This document shows positions 29,719 through 46,436 of a stretch of DNA of 64,000 bases, in pieces. Source of the stretch: Cichorium intybus (lineage: Eukaryota > Streptophyta > Magnoliopsida > Asterales > Asteraceae). Every line of letters begins with the position of its first letter. Position 1 is the first letter of the stretch. The translations under genes and the position numbers were made by a program. The notes below the pieces were generated by a model. That model saw only the letters and a program-made list of their open reading frames with translations. It did not search any database and had not been told where the DNA came from. The stretch lies in NCBI GenBank assembly GCA_023525715.1, contig CM042016.1:84242882-84306881 (forward strand). Direction: 5' to 3'.

Positions 29719-29940
29719 CTAACTTTGACACGCGTGAGTAAAAACCGACGCCCACTCTTGCTTAGTGGCAAGTGGAAGAGTCCAGTCACCAATCTTAGGC
29801 GACCAAACATCCTCCGTGGCATATGTCAAACACCAACTAACTTTTTCCGGAGGGTTCCGGAAATCGAAAGTGAAAGCCGCGTGGACTTTCTTCCTTGCAC
29901 TCGTCTTCTTTTTACTACGAGGTGCCGAACCCTCGGAAGC
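29719..29940 (-). CDS. MBD gene, exon 3
   Basis: 73 codons plus TAG (29719-29721). Encodes a basic Ser/Lys stretch followed by the FDFRNPPEKVSW segment typical of plant MBD5/6 C-termini. Acceptor tttcag after a pyrimidine-rich tract. Confidence 0.88.
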   Translation of the reverse strand, partial: ASEGSAPRSKKKTSARKKVHAAFTFDFRNPPEKVSWCLTYATEDVWSPKIGDWTLPLATKQEWASVFTHACQS

Positions 29941-31938
29941 CTGAAAATAAAAACAAAATCATTAAATGTAAAAATAAGTAAATGAAAATGGAATAATATT
30001 TCATTAGGATTTACCGCGTCATCGGAATTTGGAGTATTTGGAGTTGTTTTTTTACGTTTTCCTCCGGTTTCGAGAAATGTGAGCACTTCGTTCTTGGACC
30101 GCAAACGTTGACCCGATGGTGAAATGTAGTACTACAAGTGGACATGGACAATATGTTATAGCAATGTACTTTTATTGATTTGTTTTACTGAATTTTCATT
30201 TTTTCTTATAGAATTCTATTCGATTGTAAAAATGTTATCCGGATACGAATGATTTCCATTGGTAGAGTTAGATGGGAATGTTGTAATCCGATGGATTTTT
30301 CAAAGTCGGATGGCTTGATATGAAAAAAAATGGAAGTATAAATTATAATGTTGTAAAAAAATGAAAGTAGGATGGTTCAAAATAATAAAGTAAGGGGTTA
30401 AGACCATTAATGGGAAACAAACTATTTGAATTGTCTTAAAATTACCAATTTATATATTTATTACATCAAGAGGTAACCAACCTAAAGGTTTTTCCCAAAT
30501 TGGTTTAGCATTTTTCATTTTTACAATTTTGACCCAAGTTTTAGTTTTTGTTATGAATTTGGTCCGAATTTGTTTTTACCAATTGGCCCTAACTTTATCT
30601 GTAAAAAACGAAAAATTAAGTTTTAAAAGAAGTTGGGGCAAATTTGTAGAAAAAATTTGGGCCAAATTCGTAAAAAAAACTAAAACATGGGTCAATATTG
30701 TGAAAAAAAAAGTTCATAACATGTACTAGCAGGTCACAAGGACCAATCAAGTTGGTTACCTCTTTGATGTAATAAAATTTGGAAATTGGGGTTTTGAAGA
30801 CAATCAGAATAGTTTGTTTTCTTAACCCTAAATTGAAATAGTAACATATTTTCATTGATTTGTTTGCTATAGCATCATATTTTTATTTCCTCCTACTAAA
30901 ACATTGTACTTTAAAACTCTATATAATTATAACAGGTAATTCAGAGAAACAGATAATTTTCAATGCTATGGATTTTTCGAATTTTAATGACCTAATAGTA
31001 ATGGGTAGCTTGTTTTAGAGTACAAAGCCTTAAAAATAAAAAATGGAAGTACATGAAATGAAAAAGTTTCCTCAAATATATATACGCATCCAATGACACA
31101 AATGTAATATTAGGTTTTAGATTGCGTATACACGGATATACAAATGCACCTTGTATCCTCAAATGTTAACTGTTAAGGATATCTCATTTATATCATGCAC
31201 TAAATGGAATTCAATTCCGTACTCATTTGAAACCAAATGTGGGATTGGAATGGAATTGAATTCCAATTCCGGTAGAATCTCATGGAATCCACAAACCAAA
31301 AGGCCCTTAATTGTTTATATAAGGGCATAAGATTTATATCCGGTCTAACTGATTGAGTTAATTAGAAGCTATATCTTTTGTTATACATTTTCCTCATGGT
31401 AATCCAACCAAACCCTAGTAAATTTGCAACACGAAAATGGCATCTTAAAGGGTATCTAGGTTATGATTTTATACATAAAAACATTAAACACATCTACTGA
31501 ATATCGCACATTGCTGGCCATAAAATCAATCATAAACTAACTACAGGTAGCATATAGAAGAATTAGAATCCATGATACGAGTTATCATTCACTAATTTCT
31601 AAAAATTAAGCAGCATAAAGAAATTAAAGTGTATGAAGAAATGAATTACCGACCCTGTCAATGGTGCCCTCGGTGGCACCAGAAGTACGTTTTCTCAAAA
31701 TCATTTCCCAATTTTCGGGCAGCCATGAAGGCCTGGTATATTTCAGATGAATGGAATCAGGGTTTGATGAGTTTTCTGTTTCCTTGGAGGCATTCTTATC
31801 ACCTCCGTTGTTTGGATCTATGAAAGATCCGGATCCCAGAAGTGGGTCTGGCGTGGCAACCTGATCTTCGGACTCCGACGGGATTGTAATCGGCGTTGTT
31901 TGACCGCCGTCGGCGGCAAGCGATTCTGAATTAGGCAT
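29719..31938 (-). CDS. Methyl-CpG-binding domain protein (MBD5/MBD6-like), three exons
   Basis: Exons on the minus strand are 31938-31654, 30131-30015 and 29940-29719. All junctions are GT-AG and in phase 0 (donors AGG|gtcggt and GCG|gtaaat; acceptors ttgtag and tttcag), giving 207 residues. Residues 1-68 are an acidic, Ser/Asn-rich leader. The MBD lies at about 70-118 and spans intron 1: WLPENW, then RKRTSGATEGTIDR|YYISPSGQ and FRSK-like LRSKNEVLTFLETG. Residues 119-155 are basic (nuclear localisation likely). The C-terminus has FDFRNPPEKVSW and a Trp-rich tail, as in plant MBD5/MBD6 proteins. Such proteins read methylated CG and help silence genes and repeats in the nucleus. The ATG at 31938 is used because the frame further upstream has no earlier ATG. 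Intron 1 is 1522 bp and intron 2 is 74 bp. The call as MBD is firm; the paralogue is not. Confidence 0.9.
30015..30131 (-). CDS. MBD gene, exon 2
   Basis: 39 codons completing the MBD and starting the basic linker. Acceptor ttgtag, donor GCG|gtaaat; both keep the frame. Confidence 0.88.
31654..31938 (-). CDS. MBD gene, exon 1
   Basis: 95 codons, from ATG to the Arg just before the Tyr-Tyr of the MBD. The donor is AGG|gtcggt. Reading on past the donor gives unrelated residues, which supports the splice site. Confidence 0.88.
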
Positions 31939-32072
31939 GGATGTGACCAAGCTTTCGAGGTGCGAATACCTAGGGGAGGCGAGGGTGGGAGGAACGGGTG
32001 GAGAGAGGAGAGTGTGGGGGTGTTGGTCTGGCCGTGGAAAATGGTGGCTTTCTACCTATTTTTCATTCGAAG

Positions 32073-32544
32073 TTCTCGAAAGTAAAATGACTTATAAGAG
32101 TAATTATATTTTAAAACTGTTTAAAAAACACCATTTAAGTTTGGTCTGTTCAAAAAATACCATCCAAGTAAGATATTTGTACAAAAAACACCATCCAAGT
32201 AAGACTTTTGTACAAAAAACACCAACGAACTATATGTTTTGTTCAAATTTTATCCGATGGTAACCGGCTCTTGCAGGTTAAAGGATGACTTGGCCTAATA
32301 TTTAGTGACATGACATAATAACAGATGAACAGTTTAACCTACAAGAGCCGGTTACCATCGGGTAAAATTTAAACAAAACATGTAGTTCGTTGGTGTTTTT
32401 TGTACAAATGTCTTACTTGGATGGTGTTTTTTGTACAAAGGCTTTACTTAGATGATGTTTTTTTGGACAAACCAAACTTGAATGGTGTTTTTTGAACATT
32501 TTTAAAACATAATTACCCTTATAAGTCATTTTCCCTTCTCAAAA
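32073..32544. mobile_element. MULE-type hairpin MITE upstream of the MBD gene
   Basis: The element (32082-32535, 454 bp) is an almost complete inverted repeat: both arms begin with aaaatgacttataag and carry several copies of 'aaacaccatccaagtaag' and its complement, with a 'gaaccggctcttg'-type inner arm. It is flanked by ttctcgaaa and ttctcaaaa, a 9-bp duplication with one mismatch, as for Mutator-like elements. It lies 144 bases upstream of the MBD start codon, so it is within the promoter or 5' leader. Transcripts across it would form a long hairpin. Confidence 0.85.
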
Positions 32545-33339
32545 CACTAGTAAGTGTTACAATTATCTTATTTAAATAATAGTTGTGACCAATTTCTTTT
32601 AGAAAATAATCAAATATCATTAATTTTTTTCTTATGTCCAATTTCTTTTAGAAAATACTATCAATTTTTTTATATATATTATACTATTAAACTTATTAAA
32701 ATATTAAAGAAACACAATTATAACTTGTTCTAATAAGGCTAACCTAATTATATTGCAAAAAAAAAAAAAAAAACACTTATTTAGATATTAGGGTTTCTTA
32801 CGTTACTATTATAATTGTAATAAACATGATACAAAGTTACATGAAAATTGGGGCTCGTTCATATAACTGAGAGTTAACACATCTATCTAATTCATGTACG
32901 TACCATCTTACAAGGAAAATGACAATTGTTGGTTCGTCAAATACAGATGAATCAGATTTCCTAATCGTTAATGTGCATTATGAATTCGTCTTTTCCTTAA
33001 AACCGCTAATCTACTTCAACCCTCTTAGAGCTTTTGTGAGGGATGTTAATTTCAAAAGATGGATTTCAAGGAGTTCATATTATTTCTTGAAAAATTATCC
33101 ACATAGTTTGTAACCCTATTATGTAACCCTGAAAACAATGAAGTATATTAATCAATAAATTATTATTTATTGTTTTTGAAGGACATGTGAAGATGTAAGT
33201 TATTCCCAAAACAATTATGTACATTAACCAATAAATTGTATTTATTGTTTCGAAAGACATTTGTAGAGATAAGTATTCCAAAGTAAATTATAACGATATT
33301 AGTTTTCGTGTTTTGTAATAGGATCAAGTGTAATGGTTT
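32545..33339. other. Non-coding stretch with a 75-bp tandem duplication
   Basis: No supported gene. At 33134-33208 and 33209-33282 two adjacent copies of a sequence of about 75 bp occur, each with 'caataaattntatttattg' and 'agacatntgnagatnnaag' words. Confidence 0.55.
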
Positions 33340-34453
33340 TGTGACAACCAAAATTCTGTAAAATTTTTGAGCTAAATTGTGTGTGAAATAGCTTTGAACA
33401 TCTATGTAAAAGAAGACAATATGATCGTACGGGTAATTAGTCTTTTTGTTAAGTTGACATTTTTATAAGACTTCTATGTTTTGGTAAGTCATAATATGTT
33501 GTTACATAGGTTTCTGAACATTGAAACTAAAATTGTGGCTAAATGATCAAAAATTTTAAAAAAATGGAATAATGATGTCTTAACAGTGAATTATGAAGAA
33601 ATCTGCATTTAACTACGTGTCGCTAGCTATAGGGGATGCGACGTGTCCGTAAAGTAGAATGATATATTGAGACAAAGTTAAGCAAAGTAGGATGATATAA
33701 ATGTACTTGACATTGGAGGACGCAACACGTAGGAGCACTAGACTTGACGCGTTGCATGAATAGTGCTTGACATTAATCGATTAACGTAACTATGGATATG
33801 CTACGCAGGCTTACCCGCCATGATGCGTAGACGCCCAGTGGAAAAATGTGCTTTTTTGGTTCTCGAGCTTAGCTTAAACGGGTTGCCCCATTGGGTGGTC
33901 ATTTGACCCGACAAAAACACATAGTATCATAGTGTTTTCACCTTACAATACATTCGATACTTCTCTCAAAATCTCTCAAGAAATTGTGTGTGTGTGTTCT
34001 TAGTGAAACAAGTGTATGTGTTGAAGTTGTGAAGGTTTCAAAGGCATTACAATAAGCCTTTGTTGAAAAGGAGCTAGATCAAGGTAACAAATCATTCTCC
34101 TTTGTTTTGTTTAGGTATATAATCATTCAAAGTTAATGATGATATGAACCCTAGTTCTCATAAGTTGAGCAAAAATGGAGATTATGAACATATAATAGAT
34201 CTTGATGACTATAATACATGTTAACTAGGAACAATCACTTGTTAAACCTGAAATCATAATGGATTTAGGTTTTAGCATAAAGTGTTTATACATCCCCAAG
34301 CTTAGATTAATACTTTTTCTATGATCATGATTAAGAGTTGTAAGTGTGAAAAAGTGATTGGGTGATGTATTATTGGAGCTCAAGACTTTGAATTATGGTA
34401 CACACACACTTTTGACTTAATAGGTTAATTCATGAGATTAATGAGTACTTAAC
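33340..34453 (+). mobile_element. Probable Ty3/Gypsy-type LTR fragment
   Basis: The stretch starts TGTGACAACCAAAATTCTG, a common start for plant Gypsy LTRs, and carries no reading frame. Its other end is not seen because a Copia-type LTR begins at 34454. There is no internal element sequence on the left. Support is from the terminal motif only. Confidence 0.4.
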
Positions 34454-35211
34454 TGTTGGGAATATATTTTATAGGTTTGATGATGCAAATTTGTATTAGA
34501 AAGTTATGTTTATACTACTCATTGTTGACATGTGGACAGTCAGTCTTGTCTAATAACTGTAAATATTATACTTAGACAAGCTGGGCTATCAGTAAGTATT
34601 TCTTTTATACTATAAATGTTGGTGCTATCAAAGGTTGAGGCTGTTGATTAGAGTAAAGTTGAGTATGTCTCAGCTACTGACCTTGGAGTTTAATAAAGTG
34701 AAGTGCATGAAGTTGATCAGCTGATGCTGATACTGAAGTTGATCAGCTGACGCTGATACTGAAGCTGATCAACTGATGTTGATACTAAAGACAATCAACA
34801 TATGCTAATACAGAAGACACACTGATCAAGAATCAGTTGTTGCTGATGCTGGTGCTGATATTCTTCATGTTGAAGCTGATTTCATGTTGATTCGGCTGAA
34901 GGTTAGATCTGATCTTATCCTGGAGATCAGAGTTGTTATTATCCCTGAAGATTTGAATTCCTACAATCTTGGGTTATAGTTTGATTGAAGATCTCCAGAT
35001 ATTATTGGTTTGATTTGAAGATCTACAGAGATTATATTGGCTGAAGATTTTCCTGATTTTTAGGAGATTATCCTGGAGCGTTTTATGACTATATTAATCA
35101 ACAACCTCTGTGTGAAAAATGTTGGTGATTAATGATTTTCGTGAGTGACGAATTTAGAGAGATTCATAACTGAGTGTTTTAGTTCATTTGTAATATGTGT
35201 GCTTAAACTGA
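34454..35211 (+). mobile_element. Copia-type LTR fragment, ended by a CACTA insertion
   Basis: The segment starts TGTTGGGAATATA, a typical Copia LTR start. It has three tandem copies of a 26-bp unit (34709, 34735, 34761) built from 'gttgatcagctgatgctgat'. Related words occur at the start of the Copia LTR at 41220-41554. The right end was cut by the CACTA element at 35212, and no primer binding site follows. Confidence 0.5.
34709..34786. repeat. 26-bp tandem repeat, three copies
   Basis: Copies begin at 34709, 34735 and 34761. The first two differ at one position; the third is more diverged. Confidence 0.85.

Positions 35212-40417
<5,206 letters not shown>

Positions 40418-40500
<83 letters not shown>
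40418..40500. repeat. (TA)n microsatellite, right flank of the Helitron
   Basis: About 41 TA copies. With 39241-39402 it is probably one tract split by the Helitron. Confidence 0.95.
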
Positions 40501-41219
<719 letters not shown>

Positions 41220-41554
41220 TGTGTTAGAACTTAATAAGATCGTACAAGAACACAAGGAATTCACACAGAAAAACTATATATTGATCTCACACAGAGATCT
41301 TGATAATTTGTGTATCGGTAAATCACAAGAACCCTAGCCGCTACTATATATACTAGGGCTGATCTATGTATATGGAGTATCTCTACAAATCAGGGATAAC
41401 TCCCAACTATATCTATGATAACTATGGAAACAAGATAAGTACAAAAATAAACAAGTCACGCTGTCGCTGATAGTTTAACGCTGATACAGCCAGGTAGCGT
41501 GCGATCTACTTTGACACTCATCATATTCAAGTGCTGATGTTGATCAGCCCAACA
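41220..41554 (-). repeat. 3' LTR of a minus-strand Copia element
   Basis: On the minus strand the LTR reads TGTTGGGCTGATCAACATC ... AGTTCTAACACA, 335 bp. It is preceded by a purine-rich tract GATAGGGGGAGAT (41555-41570). This orients the element leftward and places its interior to the right. Confidence 0.75.
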
Positions 41555-41570
41555 ATCTCCCCCTATCGGA
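41555..41570 (-). other. Polypurine tract of the minus-strand Copia element
   Basis: On the minus strand a purine run of the form ataggggGAGATTG lies directly before the TGTTGGG start of the LTR. This is the plus-strand primer site in such elements. Confidence 0.7.
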
Positions 41571-41808
41571 TGATGTCAAAACCTTAGCGGAAAGTGGCTC
41601 TGCCAAAGGAGGCAACATACTCAGCTTAAGTGAGGATCTCAGGCTTGATCCACTCATACTCAGGCACATACAGCTGAGGTCCTCTCTTCTTTAACTCGTG
41701 AGAAATCAGGAAATGGAAACCTTCGGCACTTATTACATTCTTGCACTCACACTAAAGATGGAAGAGATGATCATTGGAAGCCTTAGGGATTTATAAAGTG
41801 CTCATGAA

Positions 41809-42366
41809 TCACATCTTTCCATTTGAGTCTTCATAGAACATTCCATGCACAGGACTTCTGATCAATTTGAGAGCTTCAGCAGGAACACCATCAGGAGGAA
41901 CATTGTTTAGTTCTTTTGATCCATAAGGAATCAGATGTTGTTTAATCTGAACAGTCCTTCTTCTCTTTCTAGGAACTGGCTGAGACTTCTTGCAGGGACG
42001 TGCTGAAGCAGGAATAAGATCCCGACTATGAGCTTTACTCATCCATTTATCAAGAGCAGTATGAAGCTCCTGAGAGTGTATTCCTTTGTGCTTCTTGATC
42101 ACCTTCATAATTTCTTCCCACTCAGTGTAACCGTATCTAGCCAACCCAGTAATAAATACATGTTCAGGAATTAAGGTGTCTCTATCCTTCCTTTGCAGAT
42201 GCAGCAGAAGAATCTTTTCACCTTTATTCTTTGTGTATTCAACCTTGATGATGGGAAGTACTGAGTGTCTAGTAGAGAACACATCAGCATACTTGGCCAA
42301 ATCGATTCTCCGGTTAATACTATTAGCCTTTCTACTTTTCTCAGCCATTGAAACAAAGTGTCTCAT
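41809..42366 (-). pseudogene. Extra 3' ORF of the Copia element, downstream part
   Basis: The minus strand encodes about 185 residues ending at 41809, basic, with a KKSQPVPRKRRRT stretch near the middle that could be a nuclear localisation signal. It lies between pol and the polypurine tract, where most Copia elements have no gene. I do not recognise a fold. Its upstream part is at 53127-55439, beyond the chromovirus. The frame can be followed across the target duplication, with two stops close to the junction on the far side. Confidence 0.6.
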
Positions 42367-45045
42367 TGTCACACCCCGATCCTTGGCGGAATCGATCAAG
42401 GCGTGATATATTGTTCAAAGTCTCATGACAACTATGTTATAATATGATTAGATTCAATAAAGTACTAAGTATGCAAACAAGATCCACAACATACAAATAC
42501 AAATCAAAATACAATAACATTTATTACATCAAATTTAAATAGTCTTGTGGGTTTCTAAGGTACACCCTACTTTTCATCAACTTCATTCTTCAAATCTGCA
42601 TCATGGGTAAAAACAGGTCAACTACGAGAGTTGGTGAGTAATCTAGTTTTATTAAAGAAAATTGTGAGTTTGAATAATTTGAAATTTGTTTTCTTTTGAA
42701 GTTGGCAAGCAACTGTTATTGAGTTAACAGTTTATAAATCAAAAATTGATTAACAAATGATAACAACAACAATAAGTCATCACCCTATATATACATATAT
42801 ATGTATATATAGGATGGAGCATCTAATCATCATACACACACAACCACGTGCGATCAATCACCTTAGCGTCCCAAGGCGGGGTGGTCAACCCAATAGCGCT
42901 ATTATTGTCCATAACGTACCTCAAGAATACGGGCATAGTCATGGAGATTAGACTAAAAATGATAATGCACTACAAGTACATGTAGCGTAAACAAACAATA
43001 ATTATACAAATAATGATTCAAGTATAAATGTCCCAACAATGTCTCAATTGTGATAAAATAATAAAATGAAGTTGAAAACATATTAGAACCACATGATACA
43101 CCCCAAAAATATTGAAAATTATAAAATATGGGGTAGATTACTCACATTAGTCCAAACGGAATACGCGTGTTGTACGATAGACGGCTCGGGTCAAAACGAC
43201 GTGGAACCTATTATAATTAATAGTTTTGGTTTAGGAACTACTAAACGGGAATGGAGTATTAATAAAAATAATTAGACACATATTCTTATATTAGATAAAT
43301 TAACAATAATCAAATTTTGTTTTGAATATTAATGTATTCATAGGTTAGATGAATTTTAAATTAAATTAATTACTTTGCTTAATTAATTTATATTTTCACT
43401 TTAGGCAAGATTTTAATAATTTCTTATTAAAATAATAACTTGTCAAATTATAAGTATTTACAGATTTTATATATTATAAACAATTATTTATATGAAATAA
43501 TCATTAAAAAGGCATTTTTACATGCTTAGATATTTAGGAAAATAGTTTTAAATACTAAACAGTAATGAAACATTCTGAAATTATCAGAAAATCATTATTT
43601 CATAAAATAGTAATTACTGTAAAATTTTCATATTTTTCTTAACTGCTTTAGTATTTATTTAGTATTTTAATAATTAAACCACAACAAAATTCGGGAAAAA
43701 TAATAAATGATTCCAAAAAATTCTGGAAAATTAACCATAGTTTTCTAACAAAATATTGAGCCTACTGTAAATATGTTGGATATTTTGGACTACGGGAAGT
43801 ATTTCTTATGTTTTTCATTATTAACTAATCAATAAAATCACAAATAATAGGGAAATATTAAGAGAAATTCATTAGACTTTTTATTTATGATTAACATGTT
43901 ATATATGGTATTCTGATAAGGTTTTATAATTTTTGGACATGTGTAGCTATTTATTATCAATTTAAACCATTAAATAAACAATAAATCAGGAAAAATAAGC
44001 AAACCTTTTTACAAAAATCTGTAAATTTTGTCATGGAGTCTTTAAAATGTGTATTAGGTGCGAAGAATATAAAATCTAGATTTTAACATACCTAACTATA
44101 TTTTGAAATTTATTTTTCTACAACAAAATAAAATACAAAATGAGCATCAAACAGTAATATAAATGCATGAAACTTTATAAATCCACTTTACTCAATATAT
44201 GGGTTGTTGAAAAAATTTTCCAGAATTTATTGACTGCAAAAAGTATTTTATGTGAATTATTGCCATATTTTATTGCAATAATTATAGTAATTCAATAAAA
44301 ATAAGTTATTTTCTGACAATTTCCAGAACTTCTTATTTTATTTATGAGAGTCTGAGAAAAATCAGGTTTATGCAGAAAATGAGTTTTAGATATTTTGGTG
44401 GATTTAATTTGTTTCATGTATGAATTTGGAACTTTTAACAACATACCTTGATGAATGCTTCAAGAGGGATGGAGATTTGAGTATATTGAAGTGTTCTTGG
44501 ATGAAAAATGAAGATTTCTAGGAGGAATTTCGAGATTAAGAGTGAGAGGAAGAATAGATATGGTTTGAGTGGTGATGAGAATAATGTGTTGGGAGAAAAA
44601 TGAAAGGAAAGATGATGGAAGGTGTGAGTGGGAGACAATGGGAATAACCTTTTACTTTTGGTGGTCTTCATAATTCCCCACTAACACAAGCATCTTAAGA
44701 GTTTTATAAAATTTAATGTAGTGTTTATAAAAATAGAGTTTTATAAAAAAAAATAGGTTATTATTTGATTATAACAATCTACTTTGATTTGAAGTTTAAT
44801 TATAGCATTCAAGTTTGATTCTTTTAATTTAATTAGAGCATCATACTTTGATTTGATTTTAATATGGTATCATAATTTAATTTTATTATAGTTATAACGT
44901 TATACTATGATATATTGCTATTAACGTCAATTTATATCGTAGTGTAAGGGTTTTGATCCTATTAGCGTCAAGAAATCTCAAGTAGGGTTTATTAAATTTC
45001 CAATTGGGTTGGGTTGAACCGAATCCATTTTAGGCGGATGTCACA
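42367..45045 (-). repeat. 3' LTR of the chromovirus
   Basis: On the plus strand it starts TGTCACACCCCGATCC and ends GGCGGATGTCACA. Adjacent to the polypurine tract on its right. Short frames inside are by-products. Confidence 0.95.
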
Positions 45046-45062
45046 GTCTCCCCTACTTTAGG
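45046..45062 (-). other. Polypurine tract of the chromovirus
   Basis: On the minus strand CTAAAGTAGGGGAGAC precedes the LTR start TGTGACATCC. A 'ttcgtcccgaaat' palindrome follows on its right, as at 61700 in the other Gypsy remnant. Confidence 0.85.
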
Positions 45063-45095
45063 AAATTTCGTCCCGAAATTTAAGAAGAGAGTACC

Positions 45096-45479
45096 TTAAG
45101 AGAAAAGTTGCGGGTATTTGGTACGCATTTGATCCTCACGCTCCCATGTATACTCAGGTCCACGTGCTGACTGCCACCTGACCTTGACCAGGGGAATGCG
45201 ACTTCTTTTGAGTTGCTTTTCCTTTCGGTCGGCAATTTCCAAGGGTTTCTCGATAAATTGCATTGTCTCGTCGATTTGGATATCCTCGAGAGGAACATGA
45301 AGGTTCTCGTCTGCTAAACACTTCTTGAGGTTGGCTATATGAAATACTGGGTGAACTTTATTAAGCTCTATTGGTAGATCCAACTCGTAGGCTACTGGTC
45401 CGATCCTTTTCAGGATCTTAAACGGCCCTACGTAGCGGGGTGCCAATTTACCCTTGCGTCCAAATCGAACCACACCTTT
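45096..45479 (-). pseudogene. Chromovirus integrase tail with chromodomain-like end
   Basis: Same frame as the integrase, past the TGA. It continues the GPY/F module (GKLAPRYVGPFKIL, VAYELDLP, VHPVFHIANLKK) and ends with IPLVKVRWQSARGPEYTWERE, a chromodomain-like segment of the type II kind (no complete aromatic cage visible). In chromoviruses this part guides insertion to particular chromatin (family knowledge). Confidence 0.85.
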
Positions 45480-46436
45480 TCATGGGGACACTTTTAACAT
45501 GACCATGTCACCCACGGTAAATTCAAGCGGTTTGCGTCGCTTGTCGGCGTAACTCTTTTGTCGGCTACGAGCTGTGAGAAGGTTATTGCGAATCTGAGTG
45601 ATTTTGTCGGTTGTTTCCTGGATAAGCTCGGGACCAACGATTGGAGAATCCACTGTTGCGCGAATTACGTGGGACTCGCCAATTTCATGCCAGCAAATAG
45701 GAGATCGGCATTTACGGCCATACAATGCCTCAAATGGTGGCATCCCGATGCTAGAATGATAACTGTTATTATAGGAGAATTCCACCAACGGTAAATGAGA
45801 GTCCCAGTTTCCTCCGAAATCTAAGACACACGCCCTCAACATATCTTCGAGTGTTTGAATTGTCCTCTCAGATTGACCATCGGTCTGAGGATGATAGGCG
45901 GTACTGAGATCGAGGCGGGTTCCCATGGCTTCTTGAAGTGATTGCCAGAACCGAGAGAGAAATCTCCCATCACGATCTGAAATGATACTGAGAGGGATGC
46001 CATGCCGACTAACTATCTCGTCGATGTAAATCCGAGCAAGTTGTTCGACCTTGAAATGTTCACGGATGGGAAGGAAGTGAGCAGATTTAGTCAAACGGTC
46101 AACGATTACCCAAATGCTGTCATGTCCCTTTGTGGTACGGGGAAGTTTGGTTACGAAATCCATGGTGATCGCTTCCCATTTCCACTCAGGGATTTCTGTT
46201 TGGACCAATAGTCCAGAGGGTCGTTGATGTTCTGCTTTGACCCTGGAACATGTAAGACATTTGGCTACGAATAAAGCAATATCCTTTTTCATTCCCGACC
46301 ACCAATAATTGGTTCTCAAGCCATGATACATCTTGTCAGCGCCCGGATGAATGGAATATCGAGTTTTATGGATTTCTTCCATCAGGAATGTACAAAGATT
46401 GTCGCGATCTGGGATCCATATGCGATTGATAATAGA
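45480..46436 (-). pseudogene. Chromovirus integrase, shifted frame
   Basis: The frame that takes over near 46436 encodes the zinc-binding part (HPGADKMYHGL ... CLTC) and the integrase core. The acidic triad is visible: Asp in ITMDFVTKLP, Asp in SIISDRDGRF and Glu in TDGQSERTIQ. A GPY/F-like GDMVMLKVSP segment follows. It ends at TGA 45480-45482, where the family usually has Trp (TGG). Confidence 0.93.

Noticed and set aside
42757..43275. Small frames repeated at 50836-51356
   Set aside because: Identical because they lie in the two LTRs of the same element; no protein similarity.
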